A stretch of 64,000 bases of DNA. Origin: Chiridota heheva (lineage: Eukaryota; Echinodermata; Holothuroidea; Apodida; Chiridotidae). The DNA is taken from positions 631,001-695,000 of the forward strand of contig JAIGNY010002165.1 in NCBI GenBank assembly GCA_020152595.1. The letters are read 5' to 3'. The translations under genes and the position numbers were made by a program. The notes beneath the pieces were generated by a model that saw only the letters and a list, made by a program, of their open reading frames with translations, did no database searches and was not told the DNA's origin. This document shows, piece after piece, positions 12,301 to 27,300 of this stretch (position 1 is its first letter; the number at the start of each line of letters is the position of its first letter).

Positions 12301-15300
12301 ATACATGGTAAAGATAATCATTGGTAACACTACATGCTGGCACTTACTGTGATCATTTTGCTACTATGATGATTTTGCCACTTTTATTTCAGGTTCTCTG
12401 ATGACACCAGTGCCAACAATGATAATTTTAGGCAACCAGGTGACGATCACATTGATGGAGATGCAATGGATGTGGCAGATGCACGACCTTCGACCCCTGA
12501 CCCGGAGGACGAAGATGACATGGATGTAGAGATGTTGGAGGAGGGCTCGATGGTGAGCGACATCAAAGCATTCAAGGGCATGAAAAGACCGTTCCAGTTT
12601 TTAGGGTTATTATTCTTGGAAGAGGGAGATCTGGAAAATATACCAGCATTGGAGGTAGGTGTATTGAAGGGATATTCTTGTGGTCACAAATGGGCTTTCA
12701 TAAGATCGGGCAAGGCAACTTCCCAAAACTGACTTGGGGGAAATACTAATGCCCTCTACTACTTACCCAAGTTCAAGTTATTATATCAGGTTAAATATTT
12801 TGCACGAAAGTCTATTGTTATTGAACTAACCTAATTGATATGCACACTACACTTCACCATTAAGTGTAGACAATGCTCTTCACATATATGATCATTTGTG
12901 CAAAATGAATCCCCACCACTTTAATTTAAGACATTTCATAGATACAAATATTTTCATTGTTATGCAAATGAGCTAATTAATATGCACACACAACCCCCCT
13001 AATAATGCTTATTTGAACAAACACATGTCCTCTACCCTGTGCCAAAGTTACATGAATGTACACCATTCATAACTTAATTATGATCTCATGTTAAACATTT
13101 TGTGGATGACGACAGGATGATCCTTAGGTCTCTTATCCTGCTTCGTACATGTAGGTGAGACAAAAATGGCAAATGTTTTTAATAGAATACACATAGATTT
13201 TGGGAATGTGGTGGTGAGACTATGTGTATGTGACATCCAGTGGCATTGTGAGATAGAAGGGGGGGGAGGGGGAAGGCAAAATTGCACTGGTAAATTAAGT
13301 TTTCATCAAAAGTTGCTTCTAATCAGGAAATCCCCTTCAATTTTCTGGACTTTTTTCTTCAATTTCCATGAAATTTCCTTCAGTTTTGAAAATTTTCTTC
13401 ACTTTTGAGAATTTTTCTTCAACTTTGGAAAAAATTGGCCAGTTTTGGAAATTTTGGACAGTTTTCAGGAAATCATAGCTAGTTTTCGGAAAATTATAGC
13501 CAGTTTTGGGGAAGTTTTACCAAAATATTAAATAGTTTTACCACATTTTTCAATTTTATGTTAATAATTTTCCATTTTCATCTCCCAACCAGGAAGAAAA
13601 CAGGGGAGGAGCACTTTCCAATGCCTTGCCCCCCCCCCTTCCTGTAAACAGCCCCTCACAACACCACTGGTGACATCCTACACACTTGTACTGGGAGGTT
13701 TTAGGTCCAGAAGTGAATTTTTACTGAAATTTTTTTTAAGCTTTCTGTGCAAAACCACGTTTGTCAATAGTAATGGAAGTCTTTGCACAAGTTTAAGTAA
13801 AATCATAATATCTACAACAAAAGTGTGGGTTTCATTTTCGCAAGAATCATTTTCAATGTCCACATTGCCATATGGAAGCAAACTAAAGAGTGTATTTTTT
13901 CATATGCTCATTGTTTGTTTACTATTCCTTGACCAGTGATTGGCTAATTTCATACACCATTTGTACATGACATCGGAGCACATACTCTATTGCTTGGGAT
14001 ATAAACATTTTATTAGACAGCACTTCTTGGGATTGATATCTTTGGCACATTTTAGGGGTGTACTGCTGTGATATGCAGAGTTTCCCACTCTTGTGTTTTT
14101 GAGTGGTTGCTCCTTGTATGTGCAAAGATAAAATGCAAATTGTTGTCATTAAATGAAGAATTATAGCCTTAAAGGTATATGGACATGTAGCAGCAATTTC
14201 AAAATCCATGAAAAATGATGAAAATAGCAAACAATTTCATCCAAATCAGTTAAAACTTGACCATTTAAGAGCATTTTGAATTTTCAGGCCAAAATATGCC
14301 AATTTTTGTTCCTCTTTAAGTTCCTCTTGTGATGTAGGACAGGGCAGAAGTTCCTGTTTCCTTATGTAAACCTTTTGTTTTTTTAATTGCTAGTCACACC
14401 TTTATGAAAAATGGAAAGGAATTTTAACCAAACATTTTTAAATGTTTCATTAACCAAAATCTAGCAGGAATAGAATTTGTCATCATTTTCAGGAGCTAAA
14501 TTTAGGAAGGAAATTATTGAAATGGAAATGAATTATGAATTTTGAAACTTTAGGATCTTCAAAACTATACGTGCTATTGTTGGATTTAAATTTAATGCTC
14601 TTTCTTGTGGACTGACATGTCCATATATCTTAAGGCAAAATAATTCATGTTCCATTTAATGACAACAATTGAAATGAGAAATAAAAAATGAAAAATATCA
14701 ATTTTACATATCTGAAATACTCATAGGGCCAGTTCTTATCCCCGGTTTCCATGGCGCAAGCCGATGAGAGCACATGACACCCCCTGGATGGGACACCAGA
14801 CCATCACAGGTTAACTCCCGAGCAATGATGGTACTCATTTTACAGCTGAGTGAATTGGAGCAAATAGGGTAAAGTGTCTTGCTCAAGGATACAATGTAGC
14901 ACTCGCAGCGGGAATCGAACCCAATGCCTTTCGCATACAAGCAAGAATTGATTGTCTATTGAACACTTAAATATATTCTTGAAGTGCAGTATTTTATTTG
15001 TGTATAGAGGGATTTCATCACATGACTCTGGACTCCATTTTGATTTTGCAGGATAGCAGCGTAGTTGCATTTCACGCATCTTCACACAGCTCAGTCACAT
15101 CACACGTACAACAAACATTATACATCCTAACCTACCTGTACCAGTTCAGTGAAATTGACTAATTGCAGTTTTTTTTTTTGTTCGCTTTTGATTTTACTTC
15201 ATATTTCCTTTAAGTTTTATGTATATTATATAGTGATATTTACTGCAAATCCTAGTGTGAATCATGCGTTGAAAGCCATCTCATCTTACAGCAGCAACCC

Positions 15301-18300
15301 ACTTCAAACGTCAATTTATTCCCCCACACACATCTATTAAGTGCAACCAATGGCATAGCAAGATGCCGCATAATTATCTTACAAAAATAATCTTATATAA
15401 CAACATGCAAACCTATGTAGGTCTAATTAAGTGTACAGCAGACGACAGTGATTTTGACCGACAAAATGGCGATGTAAACAAAATCATGTTACCTTATGAT
15501 GTCAGCTGAAACACCTTTATAGTGGGTATTAATTAAAGTTGAACTATTCTAAATGATTTTATTTCTATTTTTACAGGTGGCTAGCTTAAATACAGAAGAA
15601 CACATACTGACAACAATCGACAGATATCAGGAAAGGAGGTCTTTCGTTCTAGCTGGAATCAATGCTTTCTTTGATCATATTCGAATTGTTCAGTGCAGGA
15701 AATCTTGCAAAGCTGTTCAGGTAAAGGTTGCATTTTTTCATTTCCCGCCTTAGAATAGGTCACACCCACCTCTCACACACTCCAACCTCACACACTCCAA
15801 CCTCCTTACCGGCTCCTCCACCCCTCTGCAATAAATGCCATCGCCCCCTCACTGACCATCATGTCCTCCTCGCCTGCCCCCTGTACAACCTCCCAGAGCT
15901 TCCCTCACCCCTCACAACTCCTTGCTGAGCTCTCCAAAAATAATTCACTGAATAAAATGATCTCCTTCCTTCATCATACCTCCCTCTACAACCATATTTA
16001 GTCCTCCTTTTCCATCCCCCTACCTCCATTTTTATTTTGTAATCTTTATATCTTTGCACTTTCTCTTTTCATCCCAGCTTCCTGGCTATAAGACCCCAAA
16101 CTTTTCTCAGATTCTTCCTAATATCTTTTTCCTACCTCTGAGATTAGCTAACCTTTCAGGCACAATTTCACCTTTGCTGCCATTAAGCCTCACCAAACCA
16201 AATTGATATTTTTTTTGTATTGAAGGTTGCAACTGTTAAGCAAGACAAATACTGTTACATACATCATCCTTCGCTCTTCGTATCCTCACTGATCAGCGGA
16301 ACCCTTGCTTCCATTCCATTCACTCTCCCTCCTTCACCAACCTCTTCAACCTCACCCAACACAATCCCCCACCTTTCGGGATACTGATGCACTCTCACTT
16401 CACCAAAGCCAACATCAACATTTTCTTGATTGCCAGGCACACTATTGCTCTCACGCCCACGTGGGTTATCAATCCTCCCAAGGTTTTCCTTGGCCTTTCC
16501 TCCTACATGAAATCTATCCACAACCCAGCCTTTCACTCCAAATATTGCCATTCTTTAGCTCCAAATACTGCTAACTCAGTAGACATTTCCATGTTTCTTT
16601 TTCCTCTTCACCTACGGCTCCACACGGGATGGCTCCTATGCAGCCGCTGCCTGTCCTGGCCGCACCCTCTCCTCAAGGTTGCCTGGTCGAGCCTCAATCT
16701 ATTTTGCTGAAGCAAAGGCCATTCTCCTGGCCTTAAACTTTGTTGAACTCTTCTTCAGCCCATGCTTCGTCATCTTCTCTGACTCTAAATCTGTCCTCAC
16801 TGGCATCCTCAACATGCTCTGGCCCAATCCATTCATCCTACAAATCCTCAATAAACTTCACTCTCTTTCCACCTTAGGGAAAAAAAATCCCCAGCTACGT
16901 CGGCATTTCCGGCAATGAGAGAGCTGACAGAGCTGCCAACAACGCTCTGTCGAATCACATCTCTCCTTCTTCTATCCCACACTCAGACCTCTGTTTCTCC
17001 ACCTTTAGCTATCTCAATAAGACCTGGCAATACTCCAGGAATCTCGAGACCAGTAACAAACTTCACACCATCAAATCAAAGTTGGGACCAACCCTGCACA
17101 GTCGCAACCGCAGGGAGGACGTTGTGATCACCAGCATCTGCCTCGGCCACACCTCTCTCACCTACTTTCCGGCTCCCCTGCTCCTCTCTGCCCTACATGC
17201 AACACCGATTTCTCGATCAAGCATATCCCCTTAGCCTGTCCCATATACATGCATGCATATCACACCTCTCCCCCTTTATATCTCCATTTCCGATCTTTCC
17301 AAGAACAATCCTACCTCCAATTTCATCACCTTTCTTCGCAACAGCAATTTATTCCATCTGATCTAAACCTCCCTTGCCTTCCCTTCTCTGCCTTACCTTC
17401 CTCAACTTCCTTTTATTACCTTAACTTCTTTCCCTTATCCACCTTCTCTCCCTCCTTCCCTCTATCCCTCCTCTCTTTCCTCTCCATCCTAACTCAAGCA
17501 CCTTAGTACTTAACACCCTCTTGTCACATTTCATTTTGACTGTCACGATGCAGTTAAACATCATTAAACCAAACCAAACATACACCATGTTCCAAACACC
17601 AATAAGAATTCATTGAATTTCGATAATCAATGTTCAAATTAATTAAAACATTACAAAAGTTCACGGAATAGAATTTCATTTAAGACATGGTAGATGATCC
17701 ACATGGTATGTAGATATGGGTGAAAATTTAGAGTTGTGACTTTTGAGTGATTTTTCTGTACTCGAAAAGTGTAAACGTGTAACAATTTGTCCCTCTTTTC
17801 GTGTAGTGACGAATGTCATTTGTGTAGTGACGAATGTCAAAATTGAAATTATTCATTCCGCATACTGACGAATATTCGGAAAATTTTAAAGCTTGACGAA
17901 ATAAAACATGATAAAGGTATTATATAGCTTTATATATTATTGGAAAGAGAAATGCTAATTTTTTGACAATTTTACTTACAATAAAGATATTTAGGGCAAA
18001 ATCTTATATCATAAGGCTTTAAAGACATTTGTCAGAATGAGGAAAAAATAATTAGGTATTTCACACCAATTTTCCTTTCACCTAAATAAGACAATCGTCA
18101 GTATGCGGAAAGAGGGATGAATTTCTCATGAGTAGGCCCGGAAAAGGTTGAAAATTTTGTGAAACTTTTTACAATAAATGTGCACTGTGCTGTCAATGGA
18201 CTGCCTGTAGTTGTTACAGTGTTTAAAAGGTGTTTGAACATACATTAGCAATTTCTGTATTGCTTAAAAGAGTATTAAAATGTGATCAGATCAGTTTTTG

Positions 18301-21300
18301 AATTTTGAAAAAAGCACTTAAAGTTTTTGAATTATAGTTATTCAAAGTTAGATTGATATTTGATTCATGTGTTTTTGTGCTCTGGGTGAGACATGTTATA
18401 AGTATGAACAACAGATTATTTGCAAGATTTTCTAATTGATTTTTATAAATTTTATTTTCTTATTGAGGTTAAGGTCAATTTGTGCATATTATGACTCAGA
18501 TTTTTTGTTTATTTTAGGAAGTCGTAATGACCTTAAAGAGATACCCTACAGACAGCCAAATTCAGATTTCAGGAAGGTGAGTCATAATTTTTGCAGGGCA
18601 CTCAAGACATTCAAAATTTTGAAGATACAATCAAGTCAAATGTTCCACCCCCAATATACAGTGGGGCCTACTAGGCAATTACAAATCCATATGCACCTGT
18701 TATGTACCAGTTTTACTAGAAATTAGGGCCATTAAAATTTAGGATGAGCAAGTAGATCTGATATGCAAAAAACAGAATTTTCACATCCTGCTTTTTGTTT
18801 AGAAGTGTCCAAGTTAGAATGTGCGCTCGGTTGTATAAAGGGAGGATGTTTGTTCCTTGGATTCCTTTTCTTGCACACAAAGGTACAGAAAGTTTCTGTT
18901 ACATGCATATTTAAAATAGAAATTGAACCTAAAACATTCAATATATTTCATGGATATTTTACACATTTTGGGGGTTTCGATAGATATTAAAGCAATTTAG
19001 TAAAATGGCATTTTTATAGGTCCATTTTCTTTCATCCACATAAAAAAATATGTTTACAATTAGCCCCAGTCAGTGTATTGACAAATTGGTTTGACAGTAT
19101 GCTAGTATTTGCCATCTTCTAGTTAAAATTCTGGAAACTAGAAGTAAATATCACTTAGTTCTTGATATAAATTTGCACCAGTAATATACCAATTCACAAT
19201 AAATTAGGGCCATTACATTTCAGGATGAGAAAGTAGATCTAATATAATGCTGTCTGATGAGCAAGTGCAAAAAACAGAATTTTCACATCCTGCTTTTTGT
19301 TTAGAAGTGACTTTTTCAAGTCTGCCTGTTAGAATGAGTGCTCAGTTGTTTGTTCTTGGGGTCCTTTTCTTGCACACAAACAGTACAGAAAGTCTCTGTG
19401 ACATGCATATTTAAAATAGAATTTGAACCAAGAAAATTCAATATTTTTCATGAGACATTTTACACATTTTGAGGGTTTTGATAGATATTAAAGCAATTTA
19501 GTAAATGGCATTTTTACAGGTCCATTTTCTTTCATCCACATGAAAAAATATGTTTACAACTAGCGTCAGTGTATTGACAAATTGGTTTGACAGTATGCTA
19601 GTATTTGTCAATCTTCTATTTAAAATTCTGAAAACTAGAAATAAATATCGCTTAGTTCTTGATATAAATTTGCATGGCTGCAAGTGTACTTTTATACAAA
19701 TAGGGCACCTTTATTTGAAGAAGCAAAGTGGAAGTATTCATTTCTTTAAATCTGCTCTTAATGCGATCAATTTCCATTGACTTCTTGAAAGATAAACGTT
19801 TCACACTATAAACCAAATATTTTTAGGAAGGTGTATGACTCTGTGTTTTACACAACATGCAAATCAAATCTATTTTCTAGCCACAAAATATATTTTCTAA
19901 TAATTCCAGTTTTATTTGAAATGAATTCTTGGTATCTTGTTATTTTTCTTAATTCTGCCCTGTTATTTATATTTTTGTATTTTGTTTTTCTTGATCTTAC
20001 AGTGCTTTATTATTTCATTTGTCAAGAAACAACTATAAGGCTCAGCTGAACACTAGAATGAGACAGTAAGTACCCTTTGTGTTTTGTGGCTGTCAATGCA
20101 ATGGACAGCCAGAGTTGGAATTAATCATGAAATTTTCCAGGGGTTGAAAATCTTCCCACAAAAAATTGTGACAGAAATCAGTACATGCTTCTCTCTATCG
20201 CAATTCAATGTGCTATTTATCACATAATTACATGTTTTTTGTTTTTAGAGCACATGTTTGCCACATATGCTATTGCTTAGTCAAGAAATCTAAAAAGCTT
20301 CTTCCTGTGATTTCCTGTTTTTACAACTGTTATAACCGCTGGAACCATAGATGTGCTCCCGGGTGCTAATTCCCGGTTTCAATGGTGCAAGTGGATGAGA
20401 GTACATGACTCCCTCTGGATGCCAATCCATCCAATAACTCCCAACAGTGCTGGTACTTATTTTACAGCTGAATGGACTGAAGCAAGTAAAGTGTCTTGCT
20501 CAAGGACACAATGCAGTGCTCATGATGGGAATCAAACCCAGTATCTTTCAAATACGAGCATGACTCCTTAACCACTGAGCCACTGCACCTCTTGTTAAAG
20601 GTGGAGTTGCCCTCTATTGTTTATCCTTATATACTGTAAACTTCTATCATTAATCCGTTAAATGTTTAGCAGTTGATGATGGCTTAGAATGTCAAGACAA
20701 TCACTGCTTAACCTAAATTTTCATTTGGGCAACTTTGACCTAAAGTGTAAAGCACAATAATTATTCATGATGGAAGTGCATGCACAAACAAACAGTTTAT
20801 ATCAGTCAAACCTTTCCTCCAATGTCCATACTTGTTTATAGAATTGATTGACGCTCTAGATTTTATTGACTAATTCTCTTAGCGCTCATTTTCTGGATGC
20901 CAAATGCATCTAATGTTTGTTTAAAGGTCTATGGGCATGTAGCAATTTTTATATCAGTTTAAAGACTTGACTGTCATGGTCACCGTTAAACATCAACAAA
21001 CCAAAGACAATGAAAATATGAACAGATCAGCTAGAATTTGAATGGGGTAATGTAAATGGAAACATAAATAGTCAAAAACTGTAGGTCAGACGTTGCTGCA
21101 CCACGTGAAAGAATTATGAAAGACATTTAAAACAGGATATTCAAAAGAAATATTAAGGTACTTGTGATACATCACAAATATTTATATTGATGCCTTAGGT
21201 TTCAAAATGTTGTACTATGGTCAATTTTTAAGTGATTTTGATGATTTATTTGTGCTATTTCCATGGTTTTTAATAGATTTTAAAGCGTTTACCCTCTATA

Positions 21301-24300
21301 CATCCATGTACCATTAACTTGTGTACAACAAACAATGGCACACTAGTGCAAGATTAATGAGAGGGAAAGATGTGCACTGCTGTCATCATGCACTGATGTC
21401 ATCATGCACTGATGTCATCATGCACTGATGTCATCATGCACTGATGTCATCATGCACTGATGTCATCATGCACTGATGTCATCAAAGCCCAGTTTCTGTA
21501 ATTATCCAATCACCAGTTACAAAGAGTAAACAAACAGTCAATGTTTGACAAGAGAATGTCTCCAAATATCTGTATTTGTATAATAAAATTGAATTTGGTC
21601 TATGTTTTTGTAATTAACATACATAGGTGACCAAATTTGATAGCAGCACAGTATTTCTCAAGTTACATGTTTTTGTATTCAACGTTTATTTTATGAAAGG
21701 TAAACACATTCGTTTATTAACATTTGCACAGTAATCTATAGCAATACTGTTATGTGAGGGACTTTATTTGAAGCATTATTTTTGTAACTATTTACACCAA
21801 AATTGTCTCATCTGACCGACAAGGTTCATCTCCTTCCTGCATCACATGAACTACTACAACAATATCTAAAACTCTCCTCGGAGTTGAAAGTAATTATAAA
21901 ATTTCTCACGGTTCTGAATTAAGGTGTGGAATATCTTCCTACGAAAAATTACAACAGAAATAATATAAATGTAGTGAATGCATCTTCATATACTTTGCCC
22001 TTTTGCAATTAATGTACTTTTCATCTCCCAATTACATGGCGGATGTTTTTAGATCACATATTTACCACATGTACTGTTGTTTGCTCAAGAAGTCTTTGAC
22101 CCTCGTTGATGTGGTGCCATTAAGCCCTCATCAACAAACAAAAAAAGAATAAATTATTATTATTTTTGTGTAATTTTGTTTTTCATCCATCGATTTCCTG
22201 ATTTTCTTGCAGTTATAATCGGTAGAACTGTATATTTTTCCAGCTCCGCTCTCTGCTCACGTCACTCCTCTCCTCTCTGCTCACATCACTCTTATCCTCT
22301 CTGCTCACATTACTCCTCTCCTCCCTGCTCACATCACTCCTCTCCTCTCTGCTCACATTACTCCTCTCCTCCCTGCTCACATCACTCCTCTCCTCACATC
22401 ACTCCTCTCCTCTCACATCACTCCTCTCCTTTCTGCTCACATCACTCCTCTCCTCTCACATCACTCCTCTCCTCTCTGCTCACGTCACTCCTCTCCTCTC
22501 TGCTCACATCACTCTTATCCTCTCTGCTCACGTCACTCCTCTCTCTGCTCACATCACTCCTCTCCTCTCACATCACTCCTCTCCTCTCTGCTCACGTCAC
22601 TCCTCTCCTCTCTGCTCACATCACTCCTCTCCTCTCATATCACTCCTCTCCTCTCTGCTCATGTCACTCCTCTCCTCTGTGCTCACGTCACTCCTCTCCT
22701 CTGCTCACGTCACTCCTGTCCTCTCTGCTCATGTCACTCCTGTCCTCTCTGCTCATGTCACTCCTGTCCACTCTGCTCACGTCACTCCTGTCCTCTCTGC
22801 TCACGTCATTCCTCTCCTCTCTGCTCACGTCACTCTTTTCTCTGCTTACATTACTCCTCTCCTCTCTGCTCACGTCACTCCTGTCCTCTCTACTCACGTC
22901 ACTCCTGTCCTCTCTGCTCACATCACTCCTCTCCTCCCAACCCCTTTTCACATAATCTAATCTCTCTGGCACATTTGACCATCACTGTCGTGGTGTCATT
23001 CAACCCCACCAAGGGACCATTTCCTTACTCATAACAACATCTCAGACCTTTTGGAAAACAATTCTTCCTCAAACATCAACTTCCTCCACAACAATAACCT
23101 CTCCCACCACAATTAACTCCCCCCTCCCCTCCTTTTCTACAACTAACCTTACATACCCCTTTTTTTTTCTTCTGCTTTCCCCCCTTATCTCCCTTACAAA
23201 CCTTTCATCTCCTCACTATCCTAACTCATACACCATAATCTATTAACACCCTCTTGGCACATTTGACTCTGACTGTTGCGTGCCGTTAAACATCAACAAA
23301 CCAAACCAACCAAACCCTTATTATTTATTCTATTTTTTCTCTCCTTCCTTCCCCTTTCCCTCTCCCATTCTTCTCTGTCCTAACTCTTGCACCTTAGATT
23401 TTTAACACCCTCTTGGCACGTTTGACTCTGACTGTCGCGGTGCCGTTAAACATCAACAAACCAAACCATTACAATGATCGTCTTTTTTCATTACAGGGGT
23501 GTAATCGACGCCTTACTGAGTGCTATCGAGAATGTTCCAAAGAGTCTCACGCTGCTCAGAAATTGTGGCCTGACATTGCTTAACTTTGATATACCATCTG
23601 ATTTTTATTTTCAATTTGAGCGGGTCATGAAGAACCTGATCAAAGTGGTCCCGACAGAAGACCCTGAGGGTCTCCTTCCCAGGATTTACGCCTACATGTG
23701 TAATACGATCGTTTGTCACGTTGAAGGAGAACAAAAGCTTCAGGTCGGCAAGCTTGGAATTATAAAGGTGAGTTGGTTAGAGGGATGAGTTGATTTATAA
23801 TCATGTTGTCAGTGGTGACCGTCTCTTTATTTAAAGGGATTTAGACAAGAAGAAGCAATTTGTGTAGAAATGACTGTGGTAAGTCTACTATGGAATGTTG
23901 GTGACATCATCTTCACTCAATGAACAATTGTTAATGTATTTTAAAGAAAATTAATTAAATCTTTTTCTTCAAACTTTCTTTGGGTGGTAAATTATGATTA
24001 CCTTACTTGATTAATGTTTTGCTACTTTCTTGACACAATCAATGGTTTTCGAGCCACAAAATTGCAGGCAAAAATATAATAAAAACAATAAAGTCTGTAA
24101 AAAATGTAAGGTTGTGCCTTCATAAATAGTCTGATTTCAGTTGCTCTTGCACGAAATGACAAGAACTTTAAGTTGAATATCCCCCTAATGGAATAAGATA
24201 TTTTCTTCACTATTTAGTTTCTGTTTAAGTCTTTTTTCACAGAAGATGGACTTGCTTGACCACTGAGTTAAGCCTTGACCACTGATCACTGAGTATAATT

Positions 24301-27300
24301 GTATACTGTTCCACTCAAGAATTTGATACTCGTCCACATAGGCATAAAATTGCAAGTTGTCTCTGGTACTTTGTGTTGAGTAGAGGGCCGTTTGATAGCA
24401 ACCCTAATACCTTGGAAGGTTCTTTTCCAATATGCTCAGGCGTGCCAAGAACTAGCATTCTTCCCATTAAGTATACTACTCATGGTGATGTAAAATCCCA
24501 TCAAAATAACAGAGGGGGCACTCTTCTCAGACCCTGTCCACTCCATCGGACCCCCCCTTCCCCCCTCTCCCTCTCGCAGCTCACCTTCAAAGCAGTTTCA
24601 AAGTTCCATACACATTTATATGGGCCCCTTATTTGTTTCTGGTGACCAAAAGCAGTAAACAACATCAGTTTTTATTTTATTAGACCTAAAAATGACAAAG
24701 AAAGTTAAATCACTTTTGGTTTCTCTTTTTGACAGTCAACAACATCAGTTTTCATTTTACTAGAACACTGAAATTAAAAAATAAAACAAGTTACATTTTC
24801 TGTATGAATTTACCTTTATTTGTACTTGATTTATTTGTTCTTTTTTAGTCTTGCCATTGAAGATCAATATCATTCAAACTACACTCACATTCAGCTGACA
24901 AAATTACAATCAATGACTTTTACATACATTAAACCCAATTAGCACAATCCTTTTAAACAGTGGCGTAGCTAGGGCCCTATGGGCTGGGGCGAATGGGGCC
25001 CAGGCCTCTGTGTTATATAGGCACAATGATATATTTTTTCACGGCCCCTTTATAGGGCCTGGCTTGGGCCCTTTAAGGGGGGACAGCGCCTTTCTCCCAC
25101 TCCCTAGTTATGTCACTGCTTTTAAATGCAACAAGCACAAATGCACAGTAATGACCTATGAATGGGGATATTTTTCACTTTGATTTTGGCAGAAATTTGA
25201 GTAACTTGTGATATACACCGCGAATGTGTGTGTAGCTGTAAACATTCTGACACTTTCAAACTAAAAATAACAGAATGTTAGGCTGTAAACTCACTCAATC
25301 AAGACCTGTTTTACTAGCTGTAAAATGGACCAAAAATACACAAAGTAACTTTAATTGTGGCAATCAGTACATATAAATGTAAATATTACTTAAATAAAAA
25401 CGCTCGTATTTATTTGCATGTACACATTTAGCAAAATCAGTAAAATCCCTTCTGAATATACTGTTAAGCAGTTGCAAAGTCCTGTGGCCAATCAGGAATG
25501 TTGTATTGTGTACCGTTTAACAATAAATATCTCTTGCTTTTACGGAATGTTGGCACCTATTTGATAGTAATAAATAGTTGTTGTTATGGTACCCATCATG
25601 ATGGTTGCTTTTCTGTTTTCATTTTAGTGTATGCTAGACCTTATTATGAAGAAACTACGTCAACAGAGGTACGATGAAGTCATGGAAACAGCATGGAGCG
25701 CCCTTTGGAATGTAACAGGTTAGTTACATTTTTGAGATGGGTGGGAGGGGGAGGGGAGGTCTATAAAGTGTAGCTCTCTGGAATGTAACAGGTTAGTTAC
25801 ATTTTTGAGATGGGTGGGAGGGGGGGAGGTCAACAAAGTGTAGCCCTCTGGAATGTAACAGGTTAGTTACATTTTTTAGATGGATGGGAATGGGTGAGGG
25901 GGGGGGGGGAAGGGGGAGGTCAATAAAGTGTGGCCGGAAAAGAGCAATCTACAATCTTGGACAAAACCTGGGGCAATATTTGCACATTCTGTAACATTTT
26001 TGCTTACAGTTACAAACGAAGTTTAGTTGCTCTAAAAATGATTTTAGCCCCTGTGTTTCCCTCTTTATTAAATGTTGACCCTTCACCTTGGTATTTATTA
26101 CTCCACCCCCTTCCCCCACTCACCTTACCCCTTCACTGAATGTTAATTACAAGAAAGGTGTTCCATGAGATATGTCCAAAATTGTAGCAATTACGTTGAA
26201 GATTGTTTTGTTTCTTTCATCCTTTTACTGACGATTTTGATTGTTTCACCAAGCATATTTTGCCAGAACTTTAAGAGTTTGTACCATACACTTTTAAGTG
26301 TTTAAAGTGACTAAGGGGAATTTGTAGAGAATTAACTCTAAAAAATATCAGCAATGTTGGAATTGTAAGGGGGGCAGAAGTATGCTCCGCAGAGTGCTTA
26401 AATTCTAGTTTATTTGTATGTAATAAGATAATTGAGTTTTGTTTGGAATAGTCATGAGGTTTATTCATTGTTTGAACTTATGGTTTTACTTTTCATAGAT
26501 GAGACTGCAGACAATTGTGAAATGTTTGTTGAAGGCGGTGGCTTGAATCTATTCTTGGAAAGCAAAGAGGTAAACTCATGAATTATGTTTTTAAAATTAA
26601 TTTGCTGTAAGTAATTCATAAATTCTCATACTTACCTAGTATGTGTATTTTTGAGAAAAATATACTTTCCTTTTGGCAATATTCACTGGCGGCTGTAAGA
26701 GTTTTTAGTTAGGGTGGGGGAAAAACATATAATTCAAGCGCGTTTGTACTCTTCATTTTGATTTCAAATGGAAGAGAGCCCTTTCTCGGTAAACTGGAGC
26801 GGACAGAGGGCATTAGTGCTTTAAATTGACTGAGTATGAGTACCATGGACAGGATTTGCCCACCAAAAGTGGGAGGAAAAGTAACAAAATAAAATTTGCC
26901 TATTGAAAGGGAGGGGGAATCATAAAATACCACTAAGAATAAAAAAATTACAATACAAAAGGTAAATATGGAAAAAAGTGGGGGTTGCACCCAACTACTC
27001 TTGCACCTGACTCCCCTTGCACCCCCACTCCCCTTGCATCCCCACCCCCCTTGTACCCCCACCCTAGCACCCCACCCCCTTGCACCCCACTTCCCTTGCA
27101 CCCCACTCCCCATGCACCCCACTACCCTTGCACCCCACTCCCCTTGCACCCCACTCACCTTGTACCCCCTCCCATTGCACCTCCACTCCTTGCACCCCAC
27201 TCCCTTGCACCCTCACTCCACTTGTTGCATACCACTTTCACCTCACTTTCCTTTGCATCCCATTGCCCTTGCACTCCAATTCCCTTGCACCCTCACTTCC

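Noticed and set aside
22176-22972. Long serine/leucine-rich frames on both strands
   Set aside because: They are translations of a 22-bp CT-rich minisatellite without stops; no start context, splice logic or domain supports a gene.
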